A stretch of DNA of 64,000 bases from Halanaerobium praevalens DSM 2228 (GTDB lineage: Bacteria > Bacillota > Halanaerobiia > Halanaerobiales > Halanaerobiaceae), in contig NC_017455.1 of the NCBI RefSeq assembly GCF_000165465.1, positions 930,001 to 994,000 on the forward strand. Direction: 5' to 3'. Position 1 is the first letter of the stretch, and each line of letters begins with the position of its first letter. Of this stretch, positions 7,625-16,331 are shown in pieces. Position numbers and translations under genes: made by a program. Below the pieces are notes generated by a model that saw only the letters and a program-made list of their open reading frames with translations, ran no database searches and was not told the origin of the DNA.

Positions 7625-9322
7625 ATGGCCAAAAAAAGAGTTAAATTAGGTGAGTTACTAGTAGAACATGAATATATAACTGCTAAAGAATTAAAAGAGG
7701 CTTTAAATAAATTAGATAATACAGATAAAAAAATTGGTGAAGTTTTAGTTGAATTAGGATATGTTAAAGAAGAAGATTTAATTGAAGTTTTAGAATTTCA
7801 GCGCGGAATTCCTCATGCAGATCTGGATAAATATTTCTTTGATCCTTCTTTAGCAGAATTAATTCCGGAAAATATTGCCAGACGTTATTTAGCAGTACCT
7901 ATGGAAAAAAGTAGTCAAGGTAAGTTAAAAGTTGTAATGGCAGATCCAACTGATTTAGTTGCAATTGATGATTTAGAGATGTTAAGTAATTTTAGTGTAG
8001 AACCTCTTTATGGAGCACCAAAACAAATTAGAGCTGCTATTGATAGACTATATGGTAGTGATGAAATAGATATTTCTAATATTTTTGCGGATTTTGATTT
8101 AGAAGATTTAGAAGAAGTTTCTGATAATCAAGATGAAGAAATTTATGAAGAAGAACAATTAAGGGAAATGGTTGATGAGGCTCCAATTATTAAACTAGCT
8201 AATTATATAATTAGTAAGGCATATCAAAAAGGAGCAAGTGATATTCATATTGAGCCTGAAGAAGATAAAATAAGGGTTAGGTTTAGAATTGATGGAGTTT
8301 TGAAAAAAGAAATGACTGCCCCTAAATCTTCACACAGAGCTTTGGTTTCTAGAATTAAAATTATAGCCAATTTAGATATTACAGAACATCGAGTACCTCA
8401 AGATGGCCGGATTAAGATGATTTTTAAAGGTGAAAAACTTGATATGCGAGTTTCAACTTTACCTACGATTAGAGGAGAAAAGGTAGTAATTCGTCTTTTA
8501 GCTCAAAATACTAGTTTATTAGATTTAGATAATTTAGGCTTATCAGAATATAATAGAGAAAAATTTGGCAGTTTAATCCAAAAACCAAATGGGGTTTTAT
8601 TACTAACTGGTCCAACTGGTAGTGGAAAATCAACAACTTTATTTGCTGCTTTAAATGAGTTAAATAGTTCTCAAATTAATATGTTAACAATTGAAGACCC
8701 AGTTGAATATCAAATACCAGGAATTAATCAGGTTCAAGCTCAACCTAAAGCTGGTTTAACTTTTGCTAAAACTTTAAGATCTATCTTAAGACAGGATCCT
8801 GATATTATAATGATTGGAGAGATGAGAGATCAAGAAACAGCTGAAATTGCTGTGAGATCAGCTTTAACTGGCCATCTAGTTTTTAGTACTCTGCACACTA
8901 ATGATGCAGTTAGTTCGATAACTAGATTGACAGATATGGGTTTAGCATCTTATTTAGTAGCTGCTTCTTTAAATGGAGTGGTGGCCCAGCGTTTGGTACG
9001 CAAATTATGTCCCCACTGTAAGGAAAAAAGAAAATTAGAAAAAACTGATTTAAAATATTTAAATCAACCAGAACTAAAAGAAGCATATTTTGCTGTTGGT
9101 TGTGAAAAATGTAATAACACTGGTTATAATGGGAGACTTGCTATTCAAGAAATTTTTGAAATAGATAATCAAGTTAGAGAAATGATTAGTGATAATTATA
9201 GTAAAGAAAAAATCAGTGAATACGCAAAATCACAGGGGATGGTAACTTTGAAAGAAGATGGAATAGCAAAGATCAAAAAAGGTGAAACTGATATTTCTGA
9301 ATTAAGAAGGATTATCTATTAA
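7625..9322 (+). CDS. pilB: Type IV pilus extension ATPase PilB with c-di-GMP-binding MshEN domain
   Basis: 565 residues; powers pilin polymerisation at the inner membrane. Residues about 7-60 form a tandem MshEN motif (KLGELLVEHEYIT and KKIGEVLVELGYV), a known c-di-GMP-binding fold in PilB/GspE-like ATPases. Then come the N2 domain (ASDIHIEPEEDKIRVRFRID), Walker A GPTGSGKST (about 329-337), the Asp box and Walker B region (DPDIIMIGEMRD), the His box (STLHTNDA) and a zinc site (CPHC and CEKC). I start at ATG 7625, 7 bases after GGGGGTGG; an ATG at 7595 lacks a ribosome site. First gene of the pilus operon. Confidence 0.95.
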   Translation: MAKKRVKLGELLVEHEYITAKELKEALNKLDNTDKKIGEVLVELGYVKEEDLIEVLEFQRGIPHADLDKYFFDPSLAELIPENIARRYLAVPMEKSSQGKLKVVMADPTDLVAIDDLEMLSNFSVEPLYGAPKQIRAAIDRLYGSDEIDISNIFADFDLEDLEEVSDNQDEEIYEEEQLREMVDEAPIIKLANYIISKAYQKGASDIHIEPEEDKIRVRFRIDGVLKKEMTAPKSSHRALVSRIKIIANLDITEHRVPQDGRIKMIFKGEKLDMRVSTLPTIRGEKVVIRLLAQNTSLLDLDNLGLSEYNREKFGSLIQKPNGVLLLTGPTGSGKSTTLFAALNELNSSQINMLTIEDPVEYQIPGINQVQAQPKAGLTFAKTLRSILRQDPDIIMIGEMRDQETAEIAVRSALTGHLVFSTLHTNDAVSSITRLTDMGLASYLVAASLNGVVAQRLVRKLCPHCKEKRKLEKTDLKYLNQPELKEAYFAVGCEKCNNTGYNGRLAIQEIFEIDNQVREMISDNYSKEKISEYAKSQGMVTLKEDGIAKIKKGETDISELRRIIY

Positions 9323-9345
9323 ATTAAGATTGGAGAGTGATCTGT

Positions 9346-10407
9346 TTGGAATTAAAAAAATTATTAGAAATAGTATCTCAGGATGATCAAATATCTGATC
9401 TTCATTTAACAGTTTTTTCACCTCCTTATATTCGCAGAAATGGGAAATTAGAACCATATTCACAATATGAGGGAGAATTAAGTGTTGCAGATACTGAAAA
9501 TTTTGCTAAAGCAATGATGAATAAAAAACAATACCAGGAGTTTAAAGCTCAAGGAGAATTAGATTTTTCTTATCGAATGCCAGGCACCTCACGTTTTCGA
9601 GTTAATGCTTATCATCAAAGAGGAAGTGTTGGAATTGCTTTAAGAATTATTCCAAATCAAGTACCAACAATTGAAGCCATGAACTTGCCTAAAGTTTTAA
9701 AAAAACTAGCTTACCAAAGAATGGGTTTAGTTTTAAGTACTGGCCCAACAGGTAGTGGTAAATCTACAACTCAGGCAGCAATTATTAATGAAATAAATAA
9801 AAATAGACAGTGTCATATTATGACTTTAGAAGATCCAATTGAATATCTGCATAAACATAATAAGAGTCTTGTTCATCAGCGTGAAGTAGGTAGTGATACT
9901 AATAATTTCAAAAGAGGTTTAAGAGCCTGTTTACGCCAAGATCCAGATGTAATTTTAGTTGGAGAAATGAGAGATTTGGAGACTATTCAAATTGCTTTAG
10001 AGGCGGCAGAGACGGGTCATTTAGTTTTAGCAACTCTGCATACTAATAGTGCTCCTGCTACTATTGATCGAATAATTGATGTTTTCCCAGCAGCTCAACA
10101 AGGACAGATTAGGATTCAATTAGCTTCAGTTATTAGTGCAGTTATAGCTCAACAGTTAATTCCAACTAAAGATCAGAGTGGAAGAGTAGCAGCTTTTGAA
10201 ATTATGATGGCAACTTCTGCAATTAGAAATATAATTAGAGAAGGGAAGACAAATCAGATTTATTCTGCTATTCAAACTGGTGGTCGTTATCAAATGATTA
10301 CAATGGATAATTCTCTTTTGAAATTGTACAAGAGAGATAAAATTACTAAAGAATCAGTATTACATCACTGTAATGATATAAAATATGTTAATGAAAAATT
10401 GAGATAA
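9346..10407 (+). CDS. pilT: Type IV pilus retraction ATPase PilT
   Basis: 353 residues; drives pilus retraction for twitching and DNA uptake. Motifs are DLHLTVFSPPYIRRNG at the N terminus, Walker A GPTGSGKST (about 133-141), DPDVILVGEMRD, the His box ATLHTNSAPATIDRIIDVFP and the AAFEIMMAT motif typical of PilT. TTG at 9346 is preferred because GGAGAGTG is 8-12 bases upstream; GTG at 9337 is too close to it. Its presence makes this cluster a retractile type IV pilus, unlike the second cluster. Confidence 0.93.
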   Translation: MELKKLLEIVSQDDQISDLHLTVFSPPYIRRNGKLEPYSQYEGELSVADTENFAKAMMNKKQYQEFKAQGELDFSYRMPGTSRFRVNAYHQRGSVGIALRIIPNQVPTIEAMNLPKVLKKLAYQRMGLVLSTGPTGSGKSTTQAAIINEINKNRQCHIMTLEDPIEYLHKHNKSLVHQREVGSDTNNFKRGLRACLRQDPDVILVGEMRDLETIQIALEAAETGHLVLATLHTNSAPATIDRIIDVFPAAQQGQIRIQLASVISAVIAQQLIPTKDQSGRVAAFEIMMATSAIRNIIREGKTNQIYSAIQTGGRYQMITMDNSLLKLYKRDKITKESVLHHCNDIKYVNEKLR

Positions 10408-10436
10408 ATTTAAAATAAAAGTTAAGGAGGTGCAAA

Positions 10437-11681
10437 ATGGCACAACTTTATCAATACAAAGCTCGAGGCCAATCTGGTCAAATTTTAAATGGTAGTTTAG
10501 AAGCAGATAGTAGAAAAGAAGTTGCTAAACAATTACGTGAAAAAAATTTACATGCAGTTTCAATTAAAGCTATAAAAGTAGAAACACCTACTAAAAAAGA
10601 TAAATTTTCTTTATCTATGGATTTAGCAGATATAGACCTTTTTAGTGGTGGCTATAAGATTTCTGAATTAGCTAATTTTGCCCAAAGGCTTTCGGTTTTA
10701 ATTGCTGCTGGAATTCCTTTAGTTAGATCACTTACAATAATTAAAAATCAATCTAATATTAAACATGAAAAAGAAATGTTAACTCAACTTTTAGCCAAAG
10801 TAGAAGCAGGTGAGACTCTATCTTCTGCTTTAGAGGAACAGCCTAAATATTTTCCTAAACTTTTTGTGCATTTAATTAGAGCAGGTGAAACCGGTGGAGT
10901 TTTAGATGAAGTTTTAGCAGAACTTGTAGACTATTATCGTAACCGTGATAAAATAAATAAAGAGGTTAAATCAGCTTTATATTATCCGATAACGATTGTT
11001 CTTGTAGCTATAGTAGCAGTTTTTATTTTAATGGGTTTTGTACTTCCTAATATTTTAGATATGTTAACTGGTTTTGGGGGGCAAATTCCATTACCAACTA
11101 AGATTTTAATTTTTATTAGTAATTTTATTTCTGCTTACTGGTGGTTAATTTTAATTGTTTTAATTATAGCTGGCTTTTTAATAAATGCTTATTTAAAAAC
11201 TCCAAAGGGAAAACTAAAAAAAGATAGATTAATTTTAAAAATTCCAGTAATTGGTGATTTAGTTAGAAAAGTTGTAATTGCTAGATTTGCAAGCACCTTA
11301 GAACTTTTAATTAAGAGTGGAGTAAATATTATTAATGCTTTACCAGTAATTGAAGAAGTAGTTGATAATGAAATTTTTGCAGATGTATTATTAGAAACCA
11401 GAATGCGAGTGAGAGAAGGTTCTAGACTTTCAGAGCCAATTAAACAGAGTGGAGAATTTCCACCAATGGTGGTTCAGATGCTTAAAGTTGGAGAAGAAAG
11501 TGGTAATATAGAGGATATGTTAAATAAAATTTCCGATTATTATGACCTGGAAGTTGAAAATGCAATTGAGGGCAGTATTTCTCTGATTGAACCGGTAATG
11601 ATTATCATCTTAGCTGTAATTGTTGGTGGAATTGTTGCTTCTATTATTTTACCACTATTTAGTATTTATAGTAGTTTTTAG
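10437..11681 (+). CDS. pilC: Type IV pilus inner-membrane platform protein PilC
   Basis: 414 residues. It starts MAQLYQYKARGQSGQILNG, then carries two T2SSF domains (about 75-200 and 280-400) with three to four membrane segments, and conserved motifs such as LIAAGIPLVRSL, RAGETGG and VGEESGN. It forms the platform that couples PilB and PilT to pilin assembly. AAGGAGGTG lies 6 bases before the ATG. The following 163 bases contain no gene that I can support; a weak CTATAATTTA/TAAATTATAG hairpin there might tune pilin expression. Confidence 0.94.
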   Translation: MAQLYQYKARGQSGQILNGSLEADSRKEVAKQLREKNLHAVSIKAIKVETPTKKDKFSLSMDLADIDLFSGGYKISELANFAQRLSVLIAAGIPLVRSLTIIKNQSNIKHEKEMLTQLLAKVEAGETLSSALEEQPKYFPKLFVHLIRAGETGGVLDEVLAELVDYYRNRDKINKEVKSALYYPITIVLVAIVAVFILMGFVLPNILDMLTGFGGQIPLPTKILIFISNFISAYWWLILIVLIIAGFLINAYLKTPKGKLKKDRLILKIPVIGDLVRKVVIARFASTLELLIKSGVNIINALPVIEEVVDNEIFADVLLETRMRVREGSRLSEPIKQSGEFPPMVVQMLKVGEESGNIEDMLNKISDYYDLEVENAIEGSISLIEPVMIIILAVIVGGIVASIILPLFSIYSSF

Positions 11682-11844
11682 ATGGAAACAGGTTTTTGTA
11701 TTCTATTTAATCGTTATTTTTAGTTGAAAAGTTTATAGTTAATCTATAATTTATTTTTTATTAAATTATAGAGGGGGTGAGGCTCAAGAAAAGTGATTTA
11801 AAAACTTTATTTAAATTTTAAACTATAATGAGGAGGAAAAAGAT

Positions 11845-12300
11845 ATGAAAAAAATAAGAAAAATTTTTAGTGGAAATGAAGGTTTTACTTTAATTGAATT
11901 GTTAATTGTTATTGTTATTATTGGTGTGCTGGCAGCGATAGCAGTTCCGAATATTGCAGGATTGGGAGAAGGAGCAGATAAAGAAGCAGTGAGAGCAAAT
12001 ATGAGAACACTTATGGTAGAAATGGAAGCATTTAGGGCCGGACACCCTAACGCTACATTTAGCATTACCGCTGAAAGTGATAGTGATTTATCAGTTACTA
12101 GTACTGCAGATAATGGAGATGAATTTTCTAGTGGAGCGGTAGCTTCTTTAAATGATCAGGATATAACATTTGATGATTCAACTCCAGGTAACGCTGAAAC
12201 TGGTGATAATTATACCATTACGGCATCGTCAGATGCTGGCTGGACTGTTACTATTAGTGATGGTTCAATAACTACTACAACAGATGGTTCCGCTGGTTAA
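11845..12300 (+). CDS. Major type IV pilin (PilA-like)
   Basis: 151 residues. The short basic leader ends in NEG, cleaved before FTLIELLIVIVIIGVLAAIA, with the Glu5 needed for assembly. The mature protein is acidic, has no cysteines, and ends in a Ser/Thr-rich tail (TISDGSITTTTDGSAG). It has a strong ribosome site (GAGGAGG) and its own 163-base leader, so it is probably the most abundant subunit. The Thr-rich tail and the ligase gene next to it suggest O-glycosylation, which is inference. Confidence 0.92.
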   Translation: MKKIRKIFSGNEGFTLIELLIVIVIIGVLAAIAVPNIAGLGEGADKEAVRANMRTLMVEMEAFRAGHPNATFSITAESDSDLSVTSTADNGDEFSSGAVASLNDQDITFDDSTPGNAETGDNYTITASSDAGWTVTISDGSITTTTDGSAG

Positions 12301-12354
12301 TAAAATGATAGAATTAACTAATAATTTTCAGTGAAAATTTGAGGAGGTTAATTA

Positions 12355-14097
12355 TTGAAAATAGATATAAAAACAGCTAAAAAAATTAACCTTCTCTTGA
12401 TATTATTCATAGTAAATTTAATTCCTATGATTATTCGTTTCTCCTTTCCTATGCATAAAGATGCAACAAAAATCTGGGGCAGTTTTATCAATATCGATTT
12501 CTATTCATATTACAAAATGATATTTTTCTTAACTACCTCATTTTTTCTTTTAATTACTTTTCTAAAATATGTCGATCAAAATGGAATTAAAAATACTAAT
12601 TATTATTATCCAATAGCTATTTATAGTATTTTAGTAGTTTTATCATCTTTTATGTCAGAATATAAAGAAATAGTGATTAAGGGTTTTCCAGATCGTTATG
12701 AAAACATATTTGTCTTATTAGGATATTTACTGCTGGTGGTAGTAGCAATTAATGTAATTGATGATCAGAAGTCATTCAAATTAATTTTAAAAGCTTTATT
12801 TATTTCAGCTTTTATTTTAGCTATTCATGGTATTTTACAGTTTTATAACTATGATTTATTTGCCACTGAATTTGGTAGAGACTTAATTACACCTGATGGT
12901 TTAGAATTTTTTGTTGATCGTTTGAGTTTTATTGATAGAAGAGTTATTTATTCAACCATGTATAATCCCAATTATGTTGGCAGCTATGCTTCAATGGTCG
13001 GTATTTTAGTTTTAGGATTATATTTTAGTTCTCAAAAGAGAAAAAGATTACTTTTATTAGGTATTTTTAGTATTTTATTATTTGCTTTTTTAATTGGTTC
13101 GCGATCCAGAGCTGGTTATATGGGATTTATTGTAGGAATATTTATTTTGTTATTTATGCAGAGGAAATTTCTAAAAAATCACTGGCAAAGAATAATTGTT
13201 ATTTTTACAGCTTTTAGCTTAGTTTTTATAACAATGAATGCCAGGAGTTTGGATAGTATTTTTAGTGATGTTTTATTTCCTAAAACAGAAACAGAAAAAT
13301 ATTTAGAGGAAGAAATCTTACCCCCAATAACAGATGTGAGTTCTGAGAATGATAGATTAAATCTGGCAACAGCTGAAGCAGAATTTGACATAATTATGGA
13401 TTCAGATCAGATTGAAGTTTTAGCTAAAAAGCCAATTAAAGTTTATAACTCAGCCAAAGAAGTTGCAGAAATTATTTTTAAGGGTTATGCAAATCACAGT
13501 TTTCAAGTTAATGATCAGGAAAATTATATAGTCTGGAATTATGGAGGCAAAAGTGCTCAATTTCATAATCGGGATGATCAAATATTTATGGCAGGGATGC
13601 ATAATAACTTATATCCCTTAGTGGAAGCAGAAAGTTGGGGTTTTGAAGGCTATGAGAGACTAGGCTCATCCAGAGGCTATATCTGGTCTCGTACAATACC
13701 ACTGCTAAAAGACACAATTTTAGTTGGTCATGGTCCTGATACTTATGCTATGTATTTTCCACAGGATGATGTGATAGGGAAATTGAAATTTTTTAGCACC
13801 CCGAAGATGATTGTTGATAAACCGCACAATTTATATTTGCAGATAGCAATAAATACAGGGATAATTTCACTTATTGCTTTATTGTGGCTCTGGGGTAAAT
13901 ATCTTTTAAGTTCATTTTTCTTATTTTATCAGAGCAAATTAAATAGCTGGCAAGATAGACTGGGAAGTTCATTAATGGGAGCAGTTAGTGCCTATCTAGT
14001 TGCAGGTTTTTTTAATGACAGCGTTATTTCTGTGGCACCGGTTTTTTGGACTTTATTAGGCTTAGGAATATCTTTAAATTCTATTGTAGAAAAATAA
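12355..14097 (+). CDS. O-antigen ligase/PglL-like membrane glycosyltransferase, probable pilin O-glycosylation enzyme
   Basis: 580 residues with about 10-12 membrane segments and a large extracytoplasmic region (about 290-470). The Wzy_C signature region reads YNPNYVGSYASM, SRGYIWSRTIPLL and GHGPDTYAM, then DKPHNLYLQIAINTG. The superfamily includes LPS O-antigen ligases, Wzy polymerases and the pilin O-oligosaccharyltransferases PglL/TfpO. Its position between two pilin genes favours transfer of glycan to pilin. TTG at 12355 follows GAGGAGG. A role in LPS ligation cannot be excluded. Confidence 0.8.
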   Translation: MKIDIKTAKKINLLLILFIVNLIPMIIRFSFPMHKDATKIWGSFINIDFYSYYKMIFFLTTSFFLLITFLKYVDQNGIKNTNYYYPIAIYSILVVLSSFMSEYKEIVIKGFPDRYENIFVLLGYLLLVVVAINVIDDQKSFKLILKALFISAFILAIHGILQFYNYDLFATEFGRDLITPDGLEFFVDRLSFIDRRVIYSTMYNPNYVGSYASMVGILVLGLYFSSQKRKRLLLLGIFSILLFAFLIGSRSRAGYMGFIVGIFILLFMQRKFLKNHWQRIIVIFTAFSLVFITMNARSLDSIFSDVLFPKTETEKYLEEEILPPITDVSSENDRLNLATAEAEFDIIMDSDQIEVLAKKPIKVYNSAKEVAEIIFKGYANHSFQVNDQENYIVWNYGGKSAQFHNRDDQIFMAGMHNNLYPLVEAESWGFEGYERLGSSRGYIWSRTIPLLKDTILVGHGPDTYAMYFPQDDVIGKLKFFSTPKMIVDKPHNLYLQIAINTGIISLIALLWLWGKYLLSSFFLFYQSKLNSWQDRLGSSLMGAVSAYLVAGFFNDSVISVAPVFWTLLGLGISLNSIVEK

Positions 14098-14120
14098 AGA
14101 TTGTAGTGGAGGCTTTATTT

Positions 14121-14555
14121 ATGAACAAAAAAAATAATTTAAATCAAAAAGGTTTTACATTAATAGAATTATTAATAGTAATTGTAATACTTGGAACTTT
14201 AGCTTCAATAGCTTTACCCAACTTAATGGGGTTAACAGAAGAAGCTCGTAAAGAAGCAATAACTTTTAATACTAGAACTTTATTAACAGAGATTGAAGTA
14301 TATAAATTTCAAGAAGGTAACTATCCTGTAGCAGAAAATGCTGAAAACTTTATTTCAAATTTTAGAAATGATTTTAATGCTTTAGAAAGTATTATTCAAG
14401 AGCTAGGGATTAGTGATGATAGTCAATACAAGTATGAAAGTGATGGAAATGATTATGTTTTTTCTGTTAAATTACCAAATGATAAATATGTAGGAATTAG
14501 TTCAGAAGGTAATTTAGAACAAGATTTAAATCAGCATTTAAAGTTAGAAGAATAA
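14121..14555 (+). CDS. Second type IV pilin
   Basis: 144 residues with leader MNKKNNLNQKG cleaved before FTLIELLIVIVILGTLASIA. The body resembles GspG/PilA pseudopilins (EEARKEAITFNTRTLLTEIE, then YKFQEGNYPV). ATG 14121 is chosen because GGAGG (14108-14112) lies 8 bases upstream; an upstream in-frame ATG at 14046 would overlap the ligase gene and lacks such a site. It may be a minor or alternative major subunit. Confidence 0.9.
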   Translation: MNKKNNLNQKGFTLIELLIVIVILGTLASIALPNLMGLTEEARKEAITFNTRTLLTEIEVYKFQEGNYPVAENAENFISNFRNDFNALESIIQELGISDDSQYKYESDGNDYVFSVKLPNDKYVGISSEGNLEQDLNQHLKLEE

Positions 14556-14584
14556 TATTTATATAAAAAGATTGGATTGATATT

Positions 14585-15328
14585 ATGATATTTTTAATTT
14601 TTGTTTTAGGTTTAATAATTGGTAGTTTCTTAAATGTAGTTATTTATAGGCTTCCTAAAAAAGAATCAATAGTTTATCCAGCTTCTCATTGTCCAAACTG
14701 TGGACATGAATTAACACCGCTGGAATTAATACCTGTTTTTAGTTATATTTTTTTAAGAGGAAAGTGTAAAGACTGTGGAGAAAAAATTTCAATCAGATAC
14801 CCTATTATCGAATTGTTTACTGGCATTATATTTATTATTAATTATATATATTTATCTGATTTAATCATTTTAAGTGCAGGTCTAATTTTTTCTTCTTTAT
14901 TAATTGTTTTAACGATGATTGATTTTGATCATCAAATATTACCTGATAAATTAACTTTAGGTGGACTTGGAGTTGGCTTAATATTTAGTTTTTTTAGAAG
15001 TGATATTAGTTTTCTATTTTCTTTGAGTGGGGTAATAGCAGCTGGCGGTTTATTATTTTCAATTGCCTATTTAAGTAAAGGTGGTATGGGTGGAGGAGAT
15101 ATTAAGATGATGGCTATGGTGGGAAGTTTTGCTGGCCCAATAATTGCTGTTAGTTCTATTTTTTTAGGAGCAGTGATTGCTTTAATAGCTCATTTGCCTG
15201 GCATTGTTTCTGGGAAAACTGGCATGAAGACTAAATTACCTTTTGGTCCTTTTTTAGCACTTGCTTCATTTTTATTCTGGATATGGTCAGAAAATTTATT
15301 TAATTTGTATATAAACTTATTTCTGTAA
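14585..15328 (+). CDS. pilD: Prepilin peptidase/N-methyltransferase PilD
   Basis: 247 residues with about 7-8 membrane segments. It cleaves prepilin leaders at the inner membrane and N-methylates the new end. The methyltransferase-domain zinc cysteines are present (CPNCG near residue 36 and CKDCG), and the aspartate protease motifs are LPDKLTLGG and GMGGGDIKMMAMVG (D near 172). It is the only prepilin peptidase in the window and so probably also serves the pseudopilins at 44806-46985. The ribosome site is weak. Confidence 0.94.
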   Translation: MIFLIFVLGLIIGSFLNVVIYRLPKKESIVYPASHCPNCGHELTPLELIPVFSYIFLRGKCKDCGEKISIRYPIIELFTGIIFIINYIYLSDLIILSAGLIFSSLLIVLTMIDFDHQILPDKLTLGGLGVGLIFSFFRSDISFLFSLSGVIAAGGLLFSIAYLSKGGMGGGDIKMMAMVGSFAGPIIAVSSIFLGAVIALIAHLPGIVSGKTGMKTKLPFGPFLALASFLFWIWSENLFNLYINLFL

Positions 15329-15344
15329 ATAAAGGGGGCATAAA

Positions 15345-15806
15345 ATGATAAAAAATGATAATTCAGGTTTAACTTTAATTGAAACTATGATTGCTTTGTC
15401 CCTTATTATAATTTTAGCAGCAGCTTTTGCTGGTGCTATGGTTACTGGTTTAAAAAGTGAAAAGACAACAAATAGTTTAGATCAAACTGTTAATTTTTCA
15501 GCCTCAATTTTTGACCTTTTTAACCAAGATTTTGAAATTATTTTATCAAAGATTGTATTAAATTCAAATAAATATACTAATACTTTAGAAGATTTTAAAA
15601 ATGAAATTAATAATAGTGCTTTTAATAAAATTTATGATTTTCATACCAAAAAGTTAAATTATAATTCTGATAAATCAAAAATAACAATAGAAAAAATTAA
15701 TGAAAATTTAAAACTATATAAAGTTCAGTTGATTATTAGTTGGAAAAATGGTAATGAGAATGGTTCATATGAATTAAAAAGTATTTTTGGTGGTTCATAT
15801 GAATAA
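15345..15806 (+). CDS. Minor pilin with type III-like leader (PilV/GspI-like)
   Basis: 153 residues starting with NDNSG before LTLIETMIALSLIIILA, so it has a prepilin cleavage site and Glu5. The rest is charged and Asn/Lys-rich with no recognised domain. GGGGGC precedes the ATG. It overlaps the next gene by 8 bases. In order it corresponds to PilV or GspI, a minor pilin priming pilus assembly. Confidence 0.8.
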   Translation: MIKNDNSGLTLIETMIALSLIIILAAAFAGAMVTGLKSEKTTNSLDQTVNFSASIFDLFNQDFEIILSKIVLNSNKYTNTLEDFKNEINNSAFNKIYDFHTKKLNYNSDKSKITIEKINENLKLYKVQLIISWKNGNENGSYELKSIFGGSYE

Positions 15807-16299
15807 AAATAATTGTTTCTTTTATAATAAAGGGATAACTATAATTGAAATTTTAATTACAGTTATGATTCTGGGAGTAGTATTTTCCGTTGCATCCCCA
15901 ATGATTATTCAAACTTTTAATATTTTTGATAAAAGTTCAATTAGGATAACTCAAAATAGATTAGCTGATCTTATGCTTGAAGATATTAGTACCCATTTTA
16001 AATCTGCAATGAGCTATAATGAAAAGAAAATAAATGGATTAAATATTTATGAATTTGAAGCTTATTCACCTCAAAGCGGGAACCAAAAAACTTATAAAAT
16101 TATTGAAACAGCTAATTCTGAATTAGAATTTAGAGAAAATGGTAATCTAATAAGAAGAATTGAAAATGTTGAAAAATTTAAAATTAATAATGATAATCCT
16201 CCTATATATTTTTTAGAATTGAAGATTAATAAAGAAAATGGCGAAAAATTAGAAAAACAGATTAGTTTATATGCACGAAATATTACTAGTGAAGATTAG
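15799..16299 (+). CDS. Minor pilin (PilW/GspJ-like)
   Basis: 166 residues. Its leader ends NKG before ITIIEILITVMILGVVF, keeping Glu5. ATG 15799 follows GGTGG by 5 bases and overlaps the preceding stop, so it is translationally coupled. TTG at 15787 is an alternative. The second half (FRENGNLIRRIENVEKFKI) resembles PilW/GspJ-type minor pilins. Confidence 0.8.
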   Translation: MNKNNCFFYNKGITIIEILITVMILGVVFSVASPMIIQTFNIFDKSSIRITQNRLADLMLEDISTHFKSAMSYNEKKINGLNIYEFEAYSPQSGNQKTYKIIETANSELEFRENGNLIRRIENVEKFKINNDNPPIYFLELKINKENGEKLEKQISLYARNITSED

Positions 16300-16331
16300 G
16301 TGAATTCACTTGTAACTAAGGGGGCGCTAAA

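Noticed and set aside
11749-11772. Hairpin CTATAATTTA/TAAATTATAG upstream of the major pilin
   Set aside because: Only A/T pairs apart from the ends and no T-run; could be chance in this AT-rich leader, so not called a terminator.
11777-11821. 14-codon frame GTG...TAA before the major pilin
   Set aside because: The GTG overlaps the G-rich stretch that would be its ribosome site, so initiation is unlikely.
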